Below the pieces are notes generated by a model. It made no database searches and had not been told where the DNA came from. It was given only the letters and a program-made list of their open reading frames with translations. 64,000 bases of DNA, from assembly GCA_964019165.1 (NCBI GenBank), contig OZ025269.1:10886191-10950190 (forward strand). Reading direction: 5' to 3'. The position numbers and the translations under genes are program-made. Below, in pieces: positions 23,904-64,000 of the stretch. Position 1 is the stretch's first letter. The number at the start of each line of letters is the position of its first letter. This stretch comes from Mastigias papua (taxonomy: Eukaryota; Cnidaria; Scyphozoa; Rhizostomeae; Mastigiidae).

Positions 23904-24900
23904 ATGCCATTAATATGTATCTCCACCCACAAGAAAACGTGTATAAGAATTGATCATAAACGAACAGACTTTTTTGATGTAAACATCGGAGTTAAACAAG
24001 GATGCCTACTTAGTCCAACTTTATTTAATATATTTATTAGTGATCTTCCAGAACTTTTTGATAAGAACGAATCTGCACCAGCAACTATAGGAAATATAAA
24101 GGTAGGATCACTTTTCTGGGCGGATGATATAGTAATTTTGTCAGAATCAAAGCAGGGCTTGCAATACTCTCTAAACCAACTAGACAACTACTGCTTACAA
24201 AACGAAATGAAAGTAAATGTTGCTAAAACTAAATGCATGATATTCAATAAAAGTGGCAGAATACTAGATACAAACAAGTTTTATTATCAGAACGAAGAAC
24301 TAGAAGTTGTTAAACGCTTTAATTATTTAGGATTTCTATCAACATAATCTTTCTCTGTTAAAATCTTCTTGATGACCTGTATAGAAGAGGATTGAAGGCA
24401 TACTTCAAACTCAGAAACTGTTTAGGAGTGAATTTTAGAAACCATACTAAATTATCGCTCGATTTATTTGATGCTGTAGTAAAACCTATACTAATATATG
24501 GAATAGAACTTTGGGGGTGTTTGAAGCAGGGATTTAATGATAAGAATCCAATTGAAAAACTGAATATTACACTATGTAAGCATATTTTAGGGGTAACGAA
24601 GCGTACTTCCAATGGTGGTTACCGATGCGAATTAGGGCGGAAGCAATTACACATATCAGGCTTTAAAGTAACCATTGATAATTGGCTTAGCATAATTAAT
24701 GACCCAATAAATGTTATTCTTAAAACGATTTATATGTTTGTTAGACATTTTTAGCTCTAACCATGTTAAGTTTACTTTTTGTTATTCTTCAATAGCTGTT
24801 GTTACCTATGCGATGTAAATTGTACGTAGGCTATTGTTAGAAATAAAAATCTGAAATCTGAAATCTGAAATCTGAAATCTGAAATCTGAAATCTGAAATG
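23904..24900 (+). mobile_element. 5'-truncated non-LTR retrotransposon with a 7-bp tandem tail
   Basis: A reverse-transcriptase frame (23904-24347) contains G-V-K-Q-G-C-L-L-S-P-T-L-F-N, an F-W-A-D-D catalytic box (usually Y-A-D-D) and a K-T-K-C-M-I-F-N block. A frameshift or stop near 24346 separates it from the C-terminal part (24392-24754), with V-V-K-P-I-L-I-Y-G-I-E-L-W-G and H-I-L-G-V-T-K. The element ends in seven perfect ATCTGAA units (24849-24897), a simple-repeat 3' tail like those of CR1/L2/RTE-type LINEs. Long near-intact frames suggest a fairly young copy. The 5' part, including the endonuclease, is missing. Clade not assigned. Confidence 0.88.
24849..24897 (+). repeat. (ATCTGAA)7 LINE tail
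   Basis: Seven identical 7-bp units at the 3' end of the LINE copy. Confidence 0.97.
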
Positions 24901-25289
24901 GAAAAAAGTGTAGAGGTCATCTGCCGGCGCTGTCATGAACGGCTGATGATGATGAAAATGATGATGATGATAATAGTAATGAAGACGGACACCTCATAAA
25001 GACGGACAGAGGACACTATTTCTTTGTCCCAAGCGGACAAAACACTTCAATAATAAAAAAATCCTGTGTTTGAAAACAATAGTTTGAAGGTAAATCCAGC
25101 AAACAATGATTACAACCCGTTTAATTTACTGTACATTGAATTTCACGTCTTATGTCAGTGGTTTCTTTCGTTTTCGAGACTGTCATTCTCGGCTGATGGT
25201 GACCAATTTAGATACGAGCACATGTACTTGCCAAGTTAGCCTAGAAAAAAGACTTAAAGTCACATCGAAAGTGCAAAGAAATTTTGTGT

Positions 25290-25693
25290 CGACAGTGACG
25301 GTAATGATGATGAACCAGAAAATGAAGAAAAGATTGTCAAGGTACCAACAATTCGTGCTGCTATTCAAAGGTCAGATGAACTGACGCAATTTGCACAGCA
25401 TTATCTGGAAGGCGAGGAGCTTGTCGTATCTTCGAATTAAGTTTAAAGATTGTTTCAAGAAAAAAGCTACTGCGTCTCAAGCAGGAAAACATTCAAGGCT
25501 ACTTTTTTAGCATATGCTTTTGTTATTTACACTTTATTTGTTGACTCATATCTTAGTTATTGAAGTCGTCACAATGCTTTTATATTTGAGCTCCTTTGCA
25601 CTCAGAAACGACAATTTCCTATACAGCAGACACTTCATTAAAGCGGACACTTCTTCGGAGTCCCAAGGGTGTCCGCTTTAGAGAGCGTTGACT
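25290..25693 (+). mobile_element. 3' part of a second Tigger/pogo-like transposon
   Basis: A frame at about 25290-25440 encodes an acidic D-S-D-G-N-D-D-E-P stretch, then I-R-A-A-I and Q-H-Y-L-E-G-E-E before a stop, typical of Tigger transposase C-termini. It is followed by a terminal repeat: the reverse complement of its end reads TAGTCAACGCTCTCTAAAGC, close to the CAGTCAAC... Tigger terminus. GCGGACAC motifs repeat inside (25645-25678). Similar GACGGACA motifs at 24984-25012 may be the other end. The catalytic core is absent. Confidence 0.65.
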
Positions 25694-25712
25694 ACGTTTC
25701 ATTCTTCTATGG

Positions 25713-25940
25713 GTTTAGAAAAGTAAAGATCCTGACAAAGCTAAGGATGACAGCCTGCTGACTTTGTTAGAGGAAATTGGGAGGTTGGAGTGTTTGAGTA
25801 GAGAAGAATTAGCTGACGCCTTTCGTTTCGTACAAACAATTCTATATAAGTGTAGGCTCAAAGAATCTTCGGTAGAAGCGCGAATTCGACCATATAAAGG
25901 ACGAAAAAGGAAAATTTCAGAAGCGTTGCCCCAGATCTAG
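25713..25940 (+). other. Open frame of unknown origin, no ATG
   Basis: About 75 codons open from a TAG at about 25711 to a TAG at 25940. Read in one frame it is coherent: an acidic-leucine helix (D-D-S-L-L-T-L-L-E-E-I-G), then E-E-L-A-D-A-F-R-F-V, ending with a basic R-K-R-K tract. It lies between a Tigger end and a LINE, so it is probably transposon-derived. I do not recognise it. Confidence 0.3.
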
Positions 25941-26149
25941 ACTCGTTAACCCAAGCAGTCTTACTTGTATACCTGCAATCACATTACTGGCTACAGTTTC
26001 AACAGAAAGAGATGAAAGAGACCGCTATGGAAAGAATGGGCCCTGCATAGTATGGTTCAAGTGTACCTTTTCTTTACTATACCATCTAGAGAGGAAAGAT
26101 ATGAGAACTTTAGCATTTACCCACCACGCATACCACGTCTCAAACCAAA

Positions 26150-28090
26150 GGTAACTAAATACCGTAGTTAAAAAAAATTGACCCTGTAAGGCTTGTCCAA
26201 GGTGTAAAGAATACTGAATTTAAAGCAGATTCAAATGAAATGGATTTGTGCCACAGGAGTCTTCCATCTCCTTTCCGAAAACTTGTTGATATACATGCTC
26301 CTTTAAAAAAGAAAAGTCAAAGAGGAAATACAGCCCCTTTTATGAGCCAGCACTTGCAAAAGGCACTTTATACAATACCAAGGCTTAAAAAATCCTACCG
26401 CAGCCAGAAAATAGACGTAATTTCAAAAACAACGAAATAAATTTGCCTCTATAAGAATAAGGCTACGTCAAAAGTCACTTCAAAAAAGCAACTAAAAATG
26501 GTGCTATGTCTAATGAGGAATTTTGGGATCTCGTTAAACCCTTTCTTTTTAACAAAGGAGGACTTGCAAATACCGATAAATCTCTCGTAAAAAATGACTA
26601 ATGACCAGTAGCCAACAGACATTTTCAAGGATCACTATGTAAATTTGGTAGCAAAAAATCCAGTGGTAAGATACCTATAAGCCTTGTTTAAGATACCGGA
26701 ATTTCTGCAGACCCCCAAGTTGTTCCCTTGGTTCTTGATAAATATAAATATAAAGGATAAATATAAAGGCCACCCTAGTGTCCTAGCAAAAATTGACAAC
26801 CCAGAGCAAATGACAACCCTAAGTTTTACATTTCAGGGGATAGACAATGAAGAGGTTGTGCAACTATTAATTGGATGGCAGGAAATCCACCGGTGGAGAC
26901 AAGATACCCCCGAAACTTGTATCTCTAGCTGCCAATGAGCTTACAAACATTCTAACTACGGCAATTAACTGTACTATTCGGAATTCACGTTTTCCAAAAG
27001 ACGCAAAAAGCAGCAGTTTGCCCATTAGACAAGGGAAGCCAAATCGCACAGTTGAAAGGAATTTTCTCCCAGTTCTTAATACTTTTTCGAAGATATACCA
27101 AATGTTTTAAAACAGTAAATGATTAAGCATTTAGGCAATACGCTTTCTGTATTTATTGCAGCCTATAAACGAGCATATGGTACCCAACAAGTATTGATAC
27201 ATTTGATAGAAGATTGGAGGTTTCACCTCGATAGCAACTTTCTGGCAGGTGCAACCCTAATGGATCTTTCGAAAGCTTTCGACGGGGTCCCACATGACTT
27301 GCTTATTGTCAAATTACATGCATATGGATTTGATGAAGATGTGCTAGTCCTTTCTATTCTTATCTCAAAAAACGAAAACAATGTGTTCGGATAAATAATA
27401 CGTATAGTTTTTGTCAAGAGGTTATATCTGGTGTACCCCAAGATTCTCTACTGGGACTAATTCTTTTTAACTTTTACACGAATGATTTATTTTTTGTTAC
27501 AAAACAGGCAACGCTCTATAATTACGCTGATGACAATACGCTTGCTTATTTCTACAAAACTATGCCCGATTTTGTGGATATTCTGGAAAAGGAAACAGGA
27601 GTTGCCTTATCCTGGTTGGAGCAGAACGAAATGATTACCAACCCCGAAGAATTCCATGCTATATTGCTTAGAAAAATCAAACAAATACTAGTGGAGAGAA
27701 AACTAACACTTACGGTAAAATAATCAACTCTGAGGAGACTGTGAACTTTTAGGCGATACCGTTAGAATGATCATACCAGCTTCGTATAACGAACTGCTTT
27801 CGAAGTCAGACAAATGCACGATGGTTCTCTCTCACCAGAGAGCTCTTTGTATTGAAATATTCAAAACAGTCAAAAAATTAAATCTACCATTTATGCAGAA
27901 CATTTTTAAGTTAGGAACCTCATGTTATTCTTTATGAAATCCAAATAACCTAGCCTATGTAAGGCCTAATCAAGCAACTTTTGGATCCAATAGCCTGAAG
28001 CCTATTGGGCCACAGGTTTGGAATAGCCTAATAAAAAACTGGGATGAACCCTCTTGTAGATGCAGTGTTTGTCAGTGTCTGCCTGATTGA
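26150..28090 (+). mobile_element. Decayed CR1/jockey-type LINE
   Basis: Fragments in several frames follow the order of a cnidarian-type LINE ORF2. They are a pre-RT region with A-P-L-K-K-K and A-P-F-M (about 26295-26345) and E-E-F-W-D-L-V-K-P-F-L (about 26515). Next are reverse-transcriptase blocks M-D-L-S-K-A-F-D (about 27260), G-V-P-Q-D-S-L-L-G and Y-A-D-D-N-T (about 27520-27540). A C-terminal region holds C-I-E-I-F-K-T and G-P-Q-V-W-N-S-L (about 27850-28035). Many stops and frameshifts make it inactive. The endonuclease domain is not visible, and the 5' boundary is approximate. Confidence 0.82.
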
Positions 28091-28483
28091 TCTATAGAAA
28101 ATACAGCCTTATTTATTTTATTAGTGCTATTCCATTCAGGTTAGCTAACTTTTTATGTATGTATGTATATCTATCTTGCAACAGGGTAGGGATTTTGCAG
28201 ATTGTCTACTTGAATTCAGCTGCGCGAACACTTCGACCCAGTCGTCAGTTGGAAACGCACAAATCAGTACCACTGATTTAAAGCTGCAGCGTATTGTCAT
28301 GTAGATTAAGAACTATGTATTTAAAAAACAACGGAATCCCAAAGAATAGAAAAATGTTTTGCTTCCCACCAAAATATTACGCTGTTACTAAACAACGTGC
28401 AATCGATAAGAAAATCTCTACTTTCAAAGTAGTGTCATCTCAAACTAAAAATCGAAATGGTCCACAAATTTTCCTGGAACATG

Positions 28484-28543
28484 CAGATACATCCCGACTT
28501 TGCCCTGAACTCTCAGATACATCCCGATTTTGCCCTGAACTCT
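28484..28543. repeat. 30-bp direct repeat, two copies
   Basis: Two adjacent copies of a 30-bp unit beginning cagatacatcccga, differing at one base. Confidence 0.9.
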
Positions 28544-28559
28544 CATGGGTCAAATAATA

Positions 28560-58449
<29,890 letters not shown>

Positions 58450-61409
58450 CTCTCCCACTGTCTACCAACCAAAATTAAACCTATGTTGCCATAATACTCT
58501 CAACCGTTTGCTGTAACGTTTAAAAGTGATGAACAAGTGGCCTATGAGCACAATCGTCCGATGCTGGAAAACTAAAAGGGGCGATGTTTCCACTCACTCT
58601 ATTATTCTACGACACCACGCATAAAATTACATTTCCTTCCAATCTGGAGAGTGTATACGGTTGTAGATGAACAATGGGACCACTAAAGACTTACGTATTG
58701 AAATTTTACCTCAACAACAGTAAAACTATGAAGATAGCGAGCAAAAACCACCCTGACACAGGCCTTCCTGCAGCACTAATGAAAGTCCAAAATGGAGAGA
58801 GCACAATAAAGCTGTATGTCTCTTCGCGTGCGGCAGCAAGTAGGTCGCACAACGCAGTGTTATACACTTAACTAACGTACAAAAATGCTTGGAACATGTC
58901 AAAATACCCTTCCTGCTCGATTCTGAATAATGATTTGTCCTAGACCGGCGCTGAACGCAGTAGCCAGCCAACTTACTGAGAGCCTCTTCCTCTAGGCTTC
59001 CAAAATGGAGAACGATCTTGCTTCATAAATCCCGACCTAGAAGCAAACAACATGTACTAGTGCCCAGACTCTCAAATTGTGTAACCTTTCATCGGCCACT
59101 CCTTGCCAAGTAATAAGTGTTGTCATATGGAGAGGGAAAGTGTTTCGATTTTATTGCAATGACTCCTCCCCCCAAGCCCAAGGGGCAAAATTGAACTAAG
59201 TATTAGGGATTCTCAAAACACTAATAGTTAATACCCTAAATATAGAGAGTGGGAAGAGAGGCCGTGAGTAATACTTTTTAAACACGGAGGGGACATTACG
59301 CATTTATCATGTCGCATTTATCATGTCGTTAAAATCATATACGAAATTCTATTACCAGCTATTAACTGCCATTAGCTGCATTTTGCAATTGTTATATTTC
59401 TTTAAGGTTATTTTACTAAATACGTTTGGTCTGCTATAAGTTAGAAATCGGATAATTTGGTGTAAACTACTTGTTATTGCAGGACACAACATGGCGTTTT
59501 CAAGTATAATAATAATCCATGCTTGTACGTTTCAGACTTACAAATTGAAGAGTATGCACATATATTGCAAGTTTGTAGTGTAAAGAGCTGAATCTGTATC
59601 TTGAATTTGCATACAGCGGTGAATCAAGGACATGATAAGGACTGTTCAATAATTACGTCACCCTAAAATTGCCTCTTTGAACCACCCACTCCCACCATCA
59701 GACTCTGGCACATTTCTTCACAAGACCCGCATTTGAGCTGGGTCATGCTTAGTAGAAAAACTCCCCTCTTGGTAAAATGATAGGGGAAGGAGTAAAGAAA
59801 GTTTTACAACAGCTACAAGTCTGTTATCACGGATCTTTTCCTATACATATTGACTAGCAAGACTGGAAACGGCGAGACATTCTTCAGGGTGTTCGAAGCG
59901 CCGCGTATGGAAATTATATGGGGTACCATGCGCTTTATCGGTTTTTCACACCTTTCCGAGTTCGTTGAAGTTGTATATGTCACTTTCAAAATATTGAGGC
60001 ACGAAAAATCCCTAAAGCTAAGAATGATCATCTCTTATTGCTATAAGTATTCGTTTCTGTGTAACTTCAAATGCAATTCAACAAAGCTGGTAGATGGCGT
60101 TTGAGGACCTAGTTCAAATTTTTTATTCAACTGTTAACTTTTGAGAATCAAAATATGTTCTTTTAGCTATGTCAAGGCAATTCTTACAGTTCCAGCAAAC
60201 GTCTATCGGCTTTAGGAATAATGTATGGACAAAGAAACTATATTTTAGTCAAGTTGACCAAGGTAACCTACTGTGTAAGTTTAACTCCAAGCAAGTAAGT
60301 ACGGTAATATGTCTTTTAGATGTCTGCCTATCATAAACAAATGCAGAAAAGATTATAAAATAGATAGCTTGAAAGAATGAAGAACTCCTTCCCTACTTAG
60401 CATCATTTTATCGTAGCGAACAATTCAAGCAGGGGGTACCTACTGGTAGTAGGAGGGCAGTAAACCTCCTACTTTTCTGATAATTGGCCTGTAGATGTGC
60501 AGATCATCTGTAAAATCATAACTCTTACACAGCTGCTAATACAATTAGAAAAAGGAATTAATTATTATATATCAGTAATATATATAAGATACTCCTCTGG
60601 TCGGTAACATAGGAAGGATAATTGTTTTAAGATACTCTGCTGGTCCGCAAGTGGCAAGAAATATTACTGCTAAAAATAAGGCACTTTGATCGGTAAAATC
60701 GCAATGATAATTGTAAGTAGCATTAAGATGCGCTGATCGATACAATGGCAATAATAATTATTAGTAAAAATGGAACTAGTTTGATACCATAAGAGGAAGG
60801 GGCTTTAGCTACTCTATTTATTCTGATAAATTTGTATTTCTTCTCTAATTGAATGTGCATTGTACATTTATCCTGGTAAATCTCTTGAAACAATACTATT
60901 CAGCCAACTTTTAGTCTGAGAGATTTTTAGACAATTTAGAGGATAAATTTGACAAAGTTTCTTCTGTTTCGGACCCAACCATGGTGGGCCCCCGACGTCA
61001 CTAAGTCACTAAACAAAGGTATCAGCTCTCCAGGTATAAGAATGTGGTGCTTTCCCTGCAAGACGCTCTGTTTAGTAAAAATTGCAATAGTAACATACAA
61101 GGTGAAAAATATAGGTTCTAAAGACTGTCATAGCCAGGGTGGCTGATGAAGATGAGCACCTCATGCCTAGAAAATGTCCCAAATTTCATGCGCAACATAT
61201 AGCCTCTGACAGTCGAGTCAAGTTCCTAGCCTTCACGTGGCAGAACCGTTTCTAACAGATAGGAGAAGGGCAAAAGGCGAGTATGTGGCGCCTTCCAAAA
61301 AATATTACTCTGGGTAAATTGAGCTCGTAAGCCAAGGTAGGCACTCAGTCTAGGAGAAGAAAAACTCTATAACAAACCAGAGTTGATGGGACTCATTAGT
61401 CTTGATTGA
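58450..61409. other. MARK 5' flank and intergenic DNA
   Basis: The part just above 58449 should contain the MARK promoter and 5' UTR; no clear core-promoter motif was found. Around 60585-60800 an approximately 60-bp degenerate unit (TAATTAT, then GATACTC/GATGCGC, then TGGTCGG) repeats about three times. Confidence 0.45.
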
Positions 61410-64000
61410 CACCCCATCTAGGTCATGGTATCACAATTGAAAACACCCAGGAAGGAATATCTGTACAACCAACATACCACTGAACATGGAAAATTACCAC
61501 AGAAATTACCCCGCATCGCTCGTTGCGCGGTTAAGCAAGGAGCACGTCTCTCAATGGTGAACCAGGCTGAGGTTGAAAATTGTACTACTAGAACAAAGTC
61601 CTCCAACCCCCCGGGTCTGCAAGGCTTCCAAGATGAGAATGCGTCTCAAACAGGTCCTCTTGATTGCAGAAGTACAAACAAAACAGTAAAGGAACCAAGA
61701 CAGAAATGGGCAAGGGAGGGATACAAACAAGTTATGAAAGCTTATTACCTGGTACTTGAACACTATCTAACAAGAATGGCACCAATCGTGCATATGAGAT
61801 ATGGAGGAAGGATACTGTTGATAATAGAGCCAATATTGATGCAAATAAACGAGCAAATGTAAGAAGGGATATAATAAAGAATAAACAATTAACAGATATG
61901 GAGCTAGAAAGAATAAGAGCAGACGTCAAAAAACAGCAACCGCTAATTGCAACAGTCATTGATGACGGTACAAATACAGTTAATGTGGCAAGAAAGGATG
62001 ATAGTGTGCCATGCATCATTGAGGAAAATGTCGAAAATTTGCCTCATTCGGGGCAAAATGAAGTGCAGAAAGGAATACTAGATATGATTAACCAAATATT
62101 AGAGAAGAGGTTTTAAAGCAGTAACAGAAATGAAAGGAGTCAAAGTAAAAAAGCAGAGAAAACCAAACAGAAGACATCTAGCATGGAAAGAAAGTGTTGA
62201 CAAGGAAGTTAATAATGTGAGGTGATCTGTCGATGTTCACAGAATTAGCACGAGATAGTGGAATATGTGAGAGAAAAAAGAGAAAAATAATGAGAAGATA
62301 CAAAGTAAAAGAGGAAGGAAACATTTATACGGAAAAAGACAAGTTAAAGCAAAAGATTCAGGCAAAGGCACAACGATTAAAGCAATTTGATAAAAGAAGC
62401 AGGCAGTTTAGGCAAAACAAATTGTTTAAAACTAATCCAAAATTATTCTATAGAGAACTGGGAAATAAAGAATTGACGATAAACGATCCTCCATCTGCTG
62501 GCGAAGTTGAATGATTTTGGAAATCAATTTTAGAAGATGACAAACATCATAATGAAGAAGCTGGGTGGATTAGAGAACAAGAAGACATGTATAGGTACTT
62601 ATCTGAACAAGAATTGATGGACATAACTAGTGACGAAGCTACCACAGCAATTAGAAAGACGAGTATCTGGAAATCTTCTGGTATAGAGAATGTGCAAAAG
62701 TGCTGGTTGAAGAATTGTGGAACCCTACATGAAGATATAGCAAGGTGCTATAATAAGATGGAAAGAGAACCAGAAGAGACACCGACACGGCTAACACAGG
62801 GAGTAATGTACTTGTTACCCAAAACTCAGGAAATAAAAGTTCCAAAAACTATAGACCGATTTCTTGTCTACCAACCCTCTACAAAATATTAACATCAATC
62901 ATAGCAGAGACAGAACTTACAGCTATGTAGAAAAAAGCCATTTATTGACAGCTGAGCAAAAAAGGGTGCAGGAAAGGCTAATATGGCTATGGGGACCAAC
63001 TTCTTATAAATAGATCGATTTTGGAAGATTGTGAGGGTAAAGGAAAGAATTTGAGCACCACTTGGATAGATTATAGCATACCTTTTGACAGTGTTCCTCA
63101 AAGCTGGATCATTAAGACAATGCAGATTTATAGACTGTTCCTAACTCTTATAAGTTACATTAGATATAGCATAAGCACATGACAAACAACAATGACACTT
63201 ACCTACTCCTCTGGTTCTATTGTAATAAGCCCTAGTAGAATTGAAAGAAGGATGTTTCAGGGCGACTCGTCGCTGTCTCCATTTCTATTCTGCATGTCTC
63301 TTGCATCCTTAGCAATCTACTAAACGCTGCAGAATTTGGATATGATATGAATAAAGAGCGAGTGAATCACCTGCTTTTCATGGATGATTTGAAAGTGTAC
63401 TCAAAAAATGATAAACAATTAGAAGGGCTGCTAAACACTCTATGGATGTTCAGTGACGACATTTAAATGCAGTTCGGAAAGCATCTTTTAAGAAAGGAAA
63501 TTGACTAAAACTGTCAATGTAAAACTTGATAAAGCATATGTTATTCAGGAGCTTGCTCAAGAAGGTAACTATAAGTGCTCAGGTATAGACGAAGGTAAAG
63601 GCATGAAGCTCTCAGCAATGAAAGAAAAGGCTAGAAAAGAACATTATCTCCGAATTAAGACGATTCTTAAAAGTAAACTGAACCCATGTACTAAAATCTC
63701 CGTTATCAACGCCTTAACAATCCCTTGGGTATCATATGACTTTAATGTGATTAATTGGCAGATGAAAGAAATCAGAAAAATGGATGCAAAGACAAGAAAA
63801 TTCCTGACGAGTCGATGTATTGAACGTGTCACCCTAAAGCAGATGTTGATAGGATATATCCCCCCAGGAAAGAAGGTGGAAGAGGCCTGATGCAATTAGA
63901 GTACGCATACAAGATTAGCGTAATTGGTCCAGACACGTACTTGGAAGAAACGAAGGACAAGTTATTGAGACAGAAATGCAAATATGACACTAAAAAGAAA
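61410..64000 (+). mobile_element. Decayed R2-like LINE, cut by the window edge
   Basis: Fragments in shifting frames follow one polyprotein. They are a 5' region with D/E-Y-K-Q-V-M-K-A-Y-Y (about 61720-61745), a linker with L-T-D-M-E-L-E-R-I (about 61890-61915), and a basic region with K-L-F-Y-R-E-L-G (about 62440). Then comes pre-RT N-D-P-P-S-A-G-E-V-E and F-W-K-S-I-L-E-D-D (62483-62540). RT blocks are W-K-S-S-G-I-E (about 62670), L-T-Q-G-V-M-Y-L-L-P-K (62790-62822), F-Q-G-D (about 63256) and the catalytic F-M-D-D (about 63378). A C-terminal part has K-M-D-A-K-T-R-K-F-L (63778-63810). Numerous stops and frameshifts make it inactive. The resemblance is to 'type-1 retrotransposable element R2'-like proteins from memory. 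It continues past 64000. Confidence 0.78.

Overview
The window is animal nuclear DNA, AT-rich, with interrupted genes, GT-AG introns and a dense load of transposons and (TA)n microsatellites. Intron density, the mixture of repeat families (non-LTR elements of two or three clades, Kolobok, Tigger/pogo, hAT, palindromic 'CGAAACG' repeats, tRNA-SINEs) and the style of the LINE proteins suggest an early-branching invertebrate, most likely a cnidarian. This is inference from remembered family resemblance; no search was run.

Four genes can be built. (1) At the left edge, + strand, part of an extracellular protein gene: two calcium-type EGF exons and one WSC exon (387-1705), all in phase 1, with a possible earlier exon at 1-122. 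(2) A complete MCM5 gene on the - strand (20994 down to 8478): 16 exons that join in phase into 732 residues, with Walker A, Walker B, zinc-binding cysteines and the arginine finger all present. (3) A single-exon pterin-4a-carbinolamine dehydratase (PCBD/DCoH) gene at 21226-21549, divergent from MCM5. They share a 231-bp region with a perfect E2F-type site next to MCM5. (4) A complete MARK/Par-1 kinase gene on the - strand (58449 down to 31957): 20 exons (one, of 12 nt, is uncertain) joining in phase into about 790 residues, with kinase, UBA, Ser/Thr-rich spacer and KA1 domain.

Layout: 1-1705 EGF/WSC gene; 3603-5911 Kolobok-like transposon with perfect 22-bp terminal repeats; 6792-7100 hAT-type MITE; 8478-20994 MCM5, whose introns hold a Tigger-like element, long (TA)n tracts and a large palindrome; 20995-21225 bidirectional promoter; 21226-21549 PCBD; 21.6-31.9 kb gene-poor and full of decayed LINE and Tigger pieces; 31957-58449 MARK, whose introns hold two copies of one tRNA-derived SINE, a second 'CGAAACG' palindrome, a MITE and several minisatellites; 58.5-61.4 kb intergenic; 61.4-64.0 kb a decayed R2-like LINE running off the right edge.

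The genes do not form one pathway. MCM5 serves DNA replication, PCBD serves tetrahydrobiopterin recycling and HNF1-type coactivation, and MARK serves cell polarity and microtubule control. The least explained signals are the palindromes built on a hairpin core that resembles part of a hammerhead ribozyme, the 9-codon cassette exon in MARK, and the paired SINE copies.
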